A program made the translations under genes and the position numbers. This document shows positions 1-8,143 of a DNA stretch of 64,000 nucleotides, piece after piece. The DNA comes from Acidobacteriaceae bacterium (lineage in GTDB: Bacteria > Acidobacteriota > Terriglobia > Terriglobales > Acidobacteriaceae), in assembly GCA_030040425.1 (NCBI GenBank), contig JASHTS010000112.1, positions 55,449 to 119,448 on the forward strand, read 5' to 3'. Position 1 is the first letter of the stretch; every line of letters starts with the position of its first letter. The notes under the pieces are model-generated. The model was not told the DNA's origin. It did not search any database and worked only from the letters and a program-made list of their open reading frames with translations.

Positions 1-2169
1 GCTGTCGCTGATATAGAGGTCGCCTGCCCCATCGATCGCCATCCCCGAAGGAGCCGCGATCCCCGCGCCAACGCCAATGGCATCGTTCTGTACCAGAGTG
101 CCGCCTTCATTGGGAATGCGCAACACGCTGCTGCTTCCTTCGTTGACGACGTAGAGGCTTCCCGATGCATCGAGCGCCAGGGCGGACGGTTGCTCGAGAT
201 TGGCGGCAACCACCTCAACCTGGCCCGCACCGAGAGGCCACACGATCTTGTCCACTTTTCCGTTGCCTGAGTCCGCAACATAAAGGTCGCCGCTCGCGTC
301 GGCGGTGACAGCCAGCGGCGAGCTGAATCCCGAGCCGACGGTATACGCCGCGCCCACCTCGAGCGAGCCGTCATTGGGCACGAAGACGATGCGACTGTTG
401 CCGCTATCCGCGATATACAGATTGCCGGCTGCGTCCGTGGCTACTCCCGCGGGAGCGTTCAAGTCGGAGCCGGCTATCGAACCCGAAGCCACCACCATCT
501 GCGCGGAATTGCTCAAAGCGCCACTGAGCAGGGGAACTTCGACAATCCGGTTATTTCCGCTGTCGGCGACAAAGACATCTCCCTGGCTGTCTATGGCGAC
601 GCCCATCGGCTTGCTCAGCCCGCTGCCAATCGGAACGCTGGTCGAGCTTCCAGCGGCATACTCGTCCACGGTGTTGGCGCCCGCATCGGCAACGAAGACA
701 TTGCCGCTCGCGTCAACCGCAACCCCCTCAGGCGACGTGAACCCGCTGCCCAAAGCGGTCGCGCTTCCGGGGTCGACGGTGAGCGCGGCGCCGAGGCCGG
801 TTCCAAAAACCTGGGCAGAGGCAAGGTTCGCACCGCTGCTGTCAGAAAGAATTACGGCGGCGCCCTGAACACCCGGCGCGGACGGAGCGTAATTCACAAC
901 CACGGTGCAGCTTTGTTTGGCAGTGTATGCGGTGCCCGCCGCGCAACTTCCGCTGCCGAGGGCAAATTGGCGGCTCGTCACACCGCCGGAGACGGCGGCG
1001 ATCGCCGCAGGAGTCACATCGGCATTGAAGACAACATCGAGCGTGCCGGAGGCGCTCGATGCCCCTGACAGAGCCTGGCTGCCGAGGTTGACGGATCCAA
1101 GCGTCTGCTGGCTGAAGCTCCCGTAGCTGGTGTACCCTCCTGGCGCATTGGGTGAATAGAAGATCGCCGGATCGTTGGTGCCGTTGATGCCTGCGGTGAG
1201 CGGGCTTCCAATGGCAAGTCCGGTGGCCACCAGGTACGCACTGCCGAACTGCAGGCTGGGCGTGGAGGTTCCGGACGCAGCAGCGTACGGAACTTCGTAG
1301 ATGCTTCCGGCTCCGGTATCGCCAATGTAGAGATCGCCCGCCGCATCGAAACTCAGGCCGAATGCATTGGTCAGCGTAGTAATGACCGCCGTCGGGCTCG
1401 ATGCGTAGGCGCCATCGCTGTAAGGCAGCTCATAAACAGTGGTGCCCGAGGTATAGAAGACGTCGTCACTCGCATCGACCGCGACCGAAGTTGCTTCGCT
1501 TGCCAAGTTGCTCGCGAGCGCTGTCGGGGTTCCGGAAGAGCTGATTTCGAGAACCCAGTAGGCAGTAGGCGTGCAGCAGCTTACGCCGGTGGTGGCGAAG
1601 ACATTGTTGGACGCATCCACCGCGATGTCGGCCGGCGCCCAGAAGTAGCTGATGGGACCCAGGCTGTCGATGTCGGATGCAAGATCGACGGCTGAGGAAA
1701 GCTGCGGCGCACAGTTCGTGATAGGGATCTTCCAGATGTGGCCGCCGGCTCCCGCATAGCTGCCATCCATGCCGGCAACATAGAGGTCGCTGCTGCCATA
1801 GACCGCCAGTCCATAACTGCCGCCGGTGAGACCGTTCGGCGGCAACGCAAGGCTCACAGCAGTGCTGCTTCCGGCGGGAACTTCCATCAGCGTGCCGCCG
1901 GCCTCCATCTCGTAGAAGTTCCCGCAGCCATCCTGCACCACCTTGGTGGGGAATTGGATTCCGGATGGGCCGATCGCAGACAGGGATGTGATGACCGCGG
2001 GCGGCACAGTCTGCGCCATGCTTGCCGCACTCAGAGCGGCCAGCAGCGCCGCGGCCGAGAGTCCTGCTCTTCCCAGCACCCCTTGCAGCCATTGTTTCCC
2101 GCCGATCGACATTCCCGCCTCCAGAATCCCTGCTCTTCCGATTGGTCTCGCCATTCGCTTGAACAGCAT
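1..2169 (-). CDS. Secreted NHL-repeat/beta-propeller protein with choice-of-anchor/SPD-2-like Ig domain (3' part cut by window edge)
   Basis: Minus-strand reading open from about 2169 (alternative in-frame starts 2202, 2154) to the edge; my translation starts MLFKRMARPIGRAG...LSAAALLAALSAASMAQTVPPAVITSLSAIGPSGIQFPTKVVQDGCGNFYEMEAGG. Repeats such as GVAVDASGNVFVADAGANTV, GVATDAAGNLYIADSGNSRI and ALALDASGSLYVVNEGSSSV, plus CAAGTAYTAKQSCTVVVNYAPSAPG. Not in the ORF list, apparently because it runs off the window. Confidence 0.8.
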   Translation of the reverse strand, partial: MLFKRMARPIGRAGILEAGMSIGGKQWLQGVLGRAGLSAAALLAALSAASMAQTVPPAVITSLSAIGPSGIQFPTKVVQDGCGNFYEMEAGGTLMEVPAGSSTAVSLALPPNGLTGGSYGLAVYGSSDLYVAGMDGSYAGAGGHIWKIPITNCAPQLSSAVDLASDIDSLGPISYFWAPADIAVDASNNVFATTGVSCCTPTAYWVLEISSSGTPTALASNLASEATSVAVDASDDVFYTSGTTVYELPYSDGAYASSPTAVITTLTNAFGLSFDAAGDLYIGDTGAGSIYEVPYAAASGTSTPSLQFGSAYLVATGLAIGSPLTAGINGTNDPAIFYSPNAPGGYTSYGSFSQQTLGSVNLGSQALSGASSASGTLDVVFNADVTPAAIAAVSGGVTSRQFALGSGSCAAGTAYTAKQSCTVVVNYAPSAPGVQGAAVILSDSSGANLASAQVFGTGLGAALTVDPGSATALGSGFTSPEGVAVDASGNVFVADAGANTVDEYAAGSSTSVPIGSGLSKPMGVAIDSQGDVFVADSGNNRIVEVPLLSGALSNSAQMVVASGSIAGSDLNAPAGVATDAAGNLYIADSGNSRIVFVPNDGSLEVGAAYTVGSGFSSPLAVTADASGDLYVADSGNGKVDKIVWPLGAGQVEVVAANLEQPSALALDASGSLYVVNEGSSSVLRIPNEGGTLVQNDAIGVGAGIAAPSGMAIDGAGDLYISDS

Positions 2170-2206
2170 CGCCGCATTGCACTGCGCGCGAGCCGAATGC
2201 ATCGGC

Positions 2207-5200
2207 TCAGAACGTGTACTTCACGCCCAGCTCCACAATGCGGCCGGGCCCGTTGGCAATCGGACCCGACTTATAACCGGTGTAGCCGAAGATATTCGCA
2301 TTCGGCACCGCCGCCGACACTGCGGCCTGCAGCGTGTCAAAGGTCTGCCCCGAGGGATCCGAGATCACCAGATCGACGCCATTTTGCGCGTTGTTGTTGA
2401 AGGACCGCAACGGATGATTCAGAAAATCGAAGCCGGCGACCTTGAATTGCAGGCTTTGCCGCTCGGTGATCTTGAAGTCCTTGAAAACCGTCAGGTCGGA
2501 GCTGAAAAAGGCCGGCCCGTGAACGTCAGGCAGGTTCCACCATCCCTGCCGTCCCATGGCGGGCAGCGCGAAGCAATTCCCGTTGATGTACTCGACGGCG
2601 GTAATGCTGCCGGTCTTCGTCGAGTGAAGATTCGCTTTCGGATTGCAGGTGACCACCGGTTGCACGCTATAGTCCGGGGTGCCGAGCCAGTTCCCCGAGT
2701 TCACTGCGTAGGTGGTGGTGGTGGAACTCGAAGAATTGAAACCCACAGCGCCCGATAAGGAGAAATTGGTGGTGCCATTGATGACCGCCATGTCCGGGCC
2801 GCTCTGGATCCCCTCGATTCCCGAAATCTCCCAGCCATTGGCCACGCCGCCAAACACGCGATTGCCGTGATAGGGCGTTCCCTCCTGCCAGGAGTAGCTC
2901 AGGTTGAACACCTGGGTGCGATTGAAGGCCAACATGCCGTAGTCGTGGTGGGCGTCGATGGGATCGGCAATATAGCCGGTATCGTAGTTTCCGCGCACGC
3001 CCAGGGCCTTCGACCAGACATAGTTCGCATTGAAGATGATGGGACCTTCCTCTTTCTTCCACGAAGTCTGCAGCGCGTTGTAATTTGCCCAGGCGATATG
3101 GTTGGGCACAAAGACCTGGGTGTAGTTGGGATAAGGCCGGTAATCCGACCAGTTCAAGATGTTGGGCGGCGCCACCACCTGGCCGTAATACGGGCTGGTC
3201 GGAAGCGGGTCAGGCCCGAAGCCTGCACCCAGCGGCACCACGTTCTGGTTCTCCAGATTGCCCAGCGTCGCAAGATGGGAGCTTTGATTGCCCACGTACG
3301 CGACCTCGGCTATCGAGTTCCAGGGCGTCTTCCGGTCCAGCGTGAGATTGTAGTTATAGGTGACCGGCTGTTCGCTGTCGTGCGGATCGAGCGCGTAGAA
3401 GCTGAACATGCCCACGGTTGAAGTCGCTGCCGCTCCCACTCCGCAGCCCCCTGAAGGCACGGTACCCGGGACAAACAACTGTTGATAGGTGCAGCCGTTC
3501 GCGCCGGGAATGGAATAGGTGCTGATGCCGGCCGTGGTGTTCGCGGCTCCGGCCTCCGTATTGTACGAATCGTGCGAACGGTATGCTCCCCAACCCCCAC
3601 GGAACACCGTTCTTCCATCGCCCGTCACGTCCCACGCCACGCCTGCGCGCGGCGAATAAAACAGCACCGTCGCCGGCGCGCCCGAAAGCGGTATGCTGCC
3701 CCCATTCGTATGCTTATGCCAATAGACCCCGGGCCACGTTGTTGGATCGTTGCCGTTGATACTCGTGGAGTAGCCGTAAGCGGACGGCTCCCAGACCGCC
3801 AGCCCGATGCCGTGCGGATCAGTCCACGGTCCAAGATGCTCCAGGCGAACACCCAGAGTGAGCGTGATGCGCCGGTTCAATTTCCACTCGTCGGTGCCGA
3901 AAAACGAAAGGGTCTTGAAGTTCATGTCCGAGGATAGATCCGCATTCGCCTGGCTGTAGGACTGCGCGCACCCCGTGATGAGATCCGCCACCGCATTGCC
4001 CAGGTCCATGTAGAGCGTGGTCGATCCTACCGGCGGCTGATAGTTGGCAAGGCAGTAGTCGTAGGAAGCGAAAACAAAGCTTCCCTGTGCCGGGTTGCCC
4101 AGCGCGATCTGGTTATTGGCAGTGACCTCGGTGTAAATTCCTCCCTTGATGGAGTGCGATCCGAGTTGCTTGCTCAAGGTGTCCTGCACGTTCCAGGAAA
4201 ACTTCCGCAGGTACTCCGAGCCCGGCGGCACGTACGACATGGCAAAGCTGGGCACGCCGATCTGGTAATTGGTAATCTCCGGCAACTGCGTGGTGTCGTT
4301 AGCCAGGTGCCCGCCCGGCCACGGCCAGCCGGTGCCGGAATCCTCCACGAGGGAGCGGTTGGCGAACTGCATCGGCTCGTAAAAGTAAGCGCCGCTTGCC
4401 ACCAGTTCGTTGGTGAGCGATTGCGAGAAGATACGCGTCAGATTCGCCGAAAGCACGTGGGAATAGGCGTTGGAGAATTCCGGCGTCGGATAGGGAATCG
4501 TGCCCGAAGGGTTGTAGTAGATGTTGTTCATGGGCGATTCCGCGTTCACCGCCTCGTAGTTGTAGGTCCCATAGAACTTCAGGTTGTCGGTGAAGTTCTC
4601 ATCCACGCGGCTGTGAATCTGCAAGCCGTTGTTGGTCCCCATGACGTTCTTTACGTAATTGAATCCGTCGGTCGAAGCAGTCGCGATTCCCGGCAGCGGC
4701 TGGGGTACGCGGTTGATCTTTGGATAGAACTTGGTGTACGCGGCGGCGGCGGCCGTCTGAATCGCGGTCGACGGAATCTGCCCATTGGAGGAGGAGTTGA
4801 CCACATCTCCGTTCTCGTCGTTGGTGGTTCCTGCGCTGCCGGGGACGTAGCAGATTCCGCCCACGTTGGACAGGTTGCCGAACGCGTAGGGCTCGGTGCA
4901 GTTGGAAGTGAGTGTTGCCTGGCTGAGATTGAGCGCCTGGGCAAGGGTCGCGGCGCTGAAGTCTCCGCCCAGCATGGCTGCGTTGGGGATGAATGCCTGC
5001 GCCAGGGCATTGACGCTGGTCTGGTTGTAATCCTCGACTCCCAGCCAGAACGTCATCTTCTTCGACTGATTGAAGCCTGTCCCGGGGATCTCCACCGGAC
5101 CGCCGATGCTCGCGCCGGGATAGACAAACCGGTTGTCGGGTTTGGCCGTTCCATAATAATTCGACAGCCAGTCATTGGCGTTGAACGCCGCATTGCGGAC

Positions 5201-6064
5201 ATAGCCATAGAGCGAACCGTGATACTCGGCTCCGCCGGACTTGCCCACCGCGTTGATCACGATCGGCCCCTTGGCCTCGTCGGCGCCAAAGTTCGAGGTC
5301 TGGACGCTGACCTCCTGCACCTGGTCCGCATTCACATTCATGATCTGGCCGCCCATGTCGCCGGGATCGATCACATCGGCGGAATCCGTGACCAGGTTCA
5401 CCTGCCCCTGCTGCGGGGCCGAACCATTGGCGCCATAGCTGCCCAGGTTTCCGCTGCCGAAGCCCATCACCTCATAATCCGGAGCCTGGTTTTGAATGCT
5501 GGTGCCGCCGTTGAGAGTGAAGCCGGGCAGAGTTTTTACCAGCTCGGAGACATCGCGGCCCACCGTGGAGAGGCGTGCGATGTCGCCGGAGGTAATCAGC
5601 TCCGACCGTTCAGGCGAGGTGAGCGCGACGCCGGCAGCGGTGGCCGAAACGGTCACCTGTGTGGTCACCGCCCCCACCTTCATGGCGATCTTGTCGATCC
5701 CGATGCTGTCGCCCGGGTGTACCGCAATGTCCGTGACCATCCACGGTTCGAATCCGCTCATGGAGATTTTCACGTCATAGGCTCTGCCCGGCTGGACCGC
5801 GGCGAAGATGAACTCACCCGCGCCATTGCTCACGGTCGAACGCTCCGCCCGGCTGCTCTCGTCAACCAGTACCACCCGCGCGCCCGGAATCAGGGCGCCT
5901 GTGGTGTCGCGTACGGTTCCGGAAATCGAAGAGGTGGTTTGTCCCCGGGCTACGGCAAGAGCCAACAGGCAGGCTGCGCATCCGGCTAGGCTGCGGAGCC
6001 AAAACCTCCGTGCAAATGCCCGCGCAAGGCCTGCGCCGCGAGAGTGAATCACTGGCTTAAACAA
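2207..6064 (-). CDS. TonB-dependent receptor, Oar-like, with N-terminal carboxypeptidase regulatory-like domain
   Basis: ORF 2207..6361. SISGTVRDTTGALIPGARVVLVDESS N-terminal domain, plug/barrel features and terminal aromatic (VELGVKYTF). TTG at 6064 preceded by GGGAGGCATTCTT gives a signal peptide (LLALAVARGQ), so 6064 is the preferred start. Confidence 0.88.
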   Translation of the reverse strand: MFKPVIHSRGAGLARAFARRFWLRSLAGCAACLLALAVARGQTTSSISGTVRDTTGALIPGARVVLVDESSRAERSTVSNGAGEFIFAAVQPGRAYDVKISMSGFEPWMVTDIAVHPGDSIGIDKIAMKVGAVTTQVTVSATAAGVALTSPERSELITSGDIARLSTVGRDVSELVKTLPGFTLNGGTSIQNQAPDYEVMGFGSGNLGSYGANGSAPQQGQVNLVTDSADVIDPGDMGGQIMNVNADQVQEVSVQTSNFGADEAKGPIVINAVGKSGGAEYHGSLYGYVRNAAFNANDWLSNYYGTAKPDNRFVYPGASIGGPVEIPGTGFNQSKKMTFWLGVEDYNQTSVNALAQAFIPNAAMLGGDFSAATLAQALNLSQATLTSNCTEPYAFGNLSNVGGICYVPGSAGTTNDENGDVVNSSSNGQIPSTAIQTAAAAAYTKFYPKINRVPQPLPGIATASTDGFNYVKNVMGTNNGLQIHSRVDENFTDNLKFYGTYNYEAVNAESPMNNIYYNPSGTIPYPTPEFSNAYSHVLSANLTRIFSQSLTNELVASGAYFYEPMQFANRSLVEDSGTGWPWPGGHLANDTTQLPEITNYQIGVPSFAMSYVPPGSEYLRKFSWNVQDTLSKQLGSHSIKGGIYTEVTANNQIALGNPAQGSFVFASYDYCLANYQPPVGSTTLYMDLGNAVADLITGCAQSYSQANADLSSDMNFKTLSFFGTDEWKLNRRITLTLGVRLEHLGPWTDPHGIGLAVWEPSAYGYSTSINGNDPTTWPGVYWHKHTNGGSIPLSGAPATVLFYSPRAGVAWDVTGDGRTVFRGGWGAYRSHDSYNTEAGAANTTAGISTYSIPGANGCTYQQLFVPGTVPSGGCGVGAAATSTVGMFSFYALDPHDSEQPVTYNYNLTLDRKTPWNSIAEVAYVGNQSSHLATLGNLENQNVVPLGAGFGPDPLPTSPYYGQVVAPPNILNWSDYRPYPNYTQVFVPNHIAWANYNALQTSWKKEEGPIIFNANYVWSKALGVRGNYDTGYIADPIDAHHDYGMLAFNRTQVFNLSYSWQEGTPYHGNRVFGGVANGWEISGIEGIQSGPDMAVINGTTNFSLSGAVGFNSSSSTTTTYAVNSGNWLGTPDYSVQPVVTCNPKANLHSTKTGSITAVEYINGNCFALPAMGRQGWWNLPDVHGPAFFSSDLTVFKDFKITERQSLQFKVAGFDFLNHPLRSFNNNAQNGVDLVISDPSGQTFDTLQAAVSAAVPNANIFGYTGYKSGPIANGPGRIVELGVKYTF

Positions 6065-6452
6065 AAGAATGCCTCCCAACTGAAAGTCCCCGGTTCCGGC
6101 TTCGTCGCCTGCCGGTTTTCCGCGCCACCTGTTCAATCCGCTCCGCGCGGGATCCCACGCAGCCAAATGCAGTCGCCCGGCGCGGGAAACATTGCGGCCG
6201 GCAGGGAAGGCGCCGCCAGAAAAATCCGCCCTGCTGCGCCAAGTCCTCGTTTCGCGGCTGCCCCGCCTCTCCGCTTTGCCTTCCGCCTCAGGCCCTTCCG
6301 TCTCGGGCGCTACCGGGCACGCACACACTTCCGCGCAGCTTAAAGAAACCGCTGAAGGCAAAAAGGTATGTTCGGCTTGAATCGATGCGAAAGGTTAATC
6401 TTGTACAGAATTGTTCCATCTCCGCCCGGAAACAGGTACACCCTTGACTGGC

Positions 6453-8084
6453 ATGAAGATAATTACGCTGTTACATGCCCTGGATGCTAATCGTTTTCAT
6501 GGCTTTCCGCAATGCATTCCGCACCGTTTGCAGCCGGCGGGTAAACGGGCATGCTTGGCCTGGCGAAGCCGCGCGGAACGGCAGGTTCACTTCCCGGGAC
6601 CCTGCGAGGTCCCGGTCCTCGCCAGCTCCATCCAGCCCGTTCACCGCCGTCCGCCGCACGGGCCGGCAAGCGTCCGGCGCCTCGCTCACCGGTTCGCGGG
6701 CTCGGCTGCCCTGGCAATCCTGGCAGCCTCCGCTCATCTCGCCTCGCCGCAACGCAGCGCAACCGTAAGCGTCGATCTGAGCCGTCCGCTTGCGACTGTC
6801 TCGCCGGCTGCCTACGGTGTGGACATGTCGGTTTACGACAACGATTTCACGCCGCCCGACTTGTCCGGGAAACTGAAAGCCGCCGGCGTCACGGCATTGC
6901 GTTTTCCCGGCGGCTCCTACTCCGACATCTACCATTGGCAAACGAACTCCGCCACGGTGGGGCAGAACATCTATATCAACGCCAATGATTCCTTCGATCA
7001 CTTCATGACCAGGGACGTGCTTCCTTCGGGAGCGCAGGCCATCCTCACCGTGAATTATGGCTCCAATGCCGCGGGCGACGCAGGCGGCGACCCAGCCGAA
7101 GCCGCTGCATGGGTGCGCTATGCCAACGTTGAGATGAAGTGGAACATTCAATACTGGGAAATCGGCAACGAAGTGGAAGGCAACGGCTATTTCGGCGCCA
7201 AAGGCTGGGAGCTTGACCTGCACTTTCCCGAGGGTGATAAGACCAAGCGCGTTGGGCAGCCCGCGCTCTCGCAGGATGCCTATGGCGAGAATGCGCTTGC
7301 GTTCATTCGCGCAATGAAATCTGTCGACTCTTCCATCAAGATCGGCGTCGGCGTTGACCTCGCGGACCAAAACAAGCTCGCGCGGAGCGTTCCCCTGCTC
7401 AGGCGTGCGGGCTCCAGGATCGACTTTGTCATCGTGCACTGGTACCCGCGGGGCAGCACTTCCGACCTCAGCGTCACCGATCAGATTCTGCCCCGGACCC
7501 GCGAACTCCGCAGACAGCTTGAGCGATGCGCAGGAGAACGAGCCCGAAACCTGCCCCTTGCCATCACCGAAACCAACGGAGGAGCACCGGGCGCGGCGCG
7601 CGCGCTTTTTGCCACCGACACTTATCTCACCTGGTTCGAGGCCGGCGCATTCAATGTGGACTGGCAGGAGATGCACAATGGCTTTCTCTCCGACGGTGAA
7701 GATACGCCACTCGACACGCCCACCGAGGCGTATTACGGATTGCAGATGGCAGCTCTGGCAGCGCGCCCCGGCGACACTCTGGTGGAAACACGGTCGAGTG
7801 CACCCGCGCTTGCGGCGCACGGCGTAAAGCGCGGGGACGGCACCGTGGCAGTGGTGTTGATCAATCGAGATCCCGACCAGCCTTATACTGTCACTCTATC
7901 CATTGCCGGGTTCGCGCCGGGCGTCGCCGGAACGCGTTACGATTTTGGCCGCGCCAACTTCCGCTTCAACAGCCCCTGGGCCACCTCGGGCATCGGGAAA
8001 AGCACATTTACTACGTCAGGCGGCTTGCAGTTCACAGTCCCCGCTTACTCCGAGACCGTGCTCGTGATCCCTGCCGCAAAGTAG
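6453..8084 (+). CDS. Secreted alpha-L-arabinofuranosidase-like / clan GH-A glycoside hydrolase
   Basis: ORF 6411..8084. LRFPGGSYSDIYHW, IQYWEIGNEVEGNGYF (acid/base NE motif), LAITETNGG (candidate nucleophile), C-terminal beta domain. Start codon uncertain. Confidence 0.7.
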   Translation: MKIITLLHALDANRFHGFPQCIPHRLQPAGKRACLAWRSRAERQVHFPGPCEVPVLASSIQPVHRRPPHGPASVRRLAHRFAGSAALAILAASAHLASPQRSATVSVDLSRPLATVSPAAYGVDMSVYDNDFTPPDLSGKLKAAGVTALRFPGGSYSDIYHWQTNSATVGQNIYINANDSFDHFMTRDVLPSGAQAILTVNYGSNAAGDAGGDPAEAAAWVRYANVEMKWNIQYWEIGNEVEGNGYFGAKGWELDLHFPEGDKTKRVGQPALSQDAYGENALAFIRAMKSVDSSIKIGVGVDLADQNKLARSVPLLRRAGSRIDFVIVHWYPRGSTSDLSVTDQILPRTRELRRQLERCAGERARNLPLAITETNGGAPGAARALFATDTYLTWFEAGAFNVDWQEMHNGFLSDGEDTPLDTPTEAYYGLQMAALAARPGDTLVETRSSAPALAAHGVKRGDGTVAVVLINRDPDQPYTVTLSIAGFAPGVAGTRYDFGRANFRFNSPWATSGIGKSTFTTSGGLQFTVPAYSETVLVIPAAK

Positions 8085-8143
8085 AGAGCTCGGCGCATCG
8101 GGCAACCCGGAGCGTCGCGAGCAGGCGCCGGCCCTGATTTCCA

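Noticed and set aside
1466-2182. 238-aa minus-strand ORF and overlapping plus-strand ORFs in 305..2758
   Set aside because: Out of frame with the NHL-repeat reading, which continues to the window edge; composition is Arg/His/Cys-rich noise.
4154-5989. 611-aa plus-strand ORF opposite the TonB receptor gene
   Set aside because: Fully antisense to a well-supported receptor; Arg/Val/His-rich composition typical of complementary-frame translation in GC-rich DNA.
6471-7820. 449-aa minus-strand ORF opposite the arabinofuranosidase-like gene
   Set aside because: Shadow ORF; the plus strand has clear glycosidase motifs.
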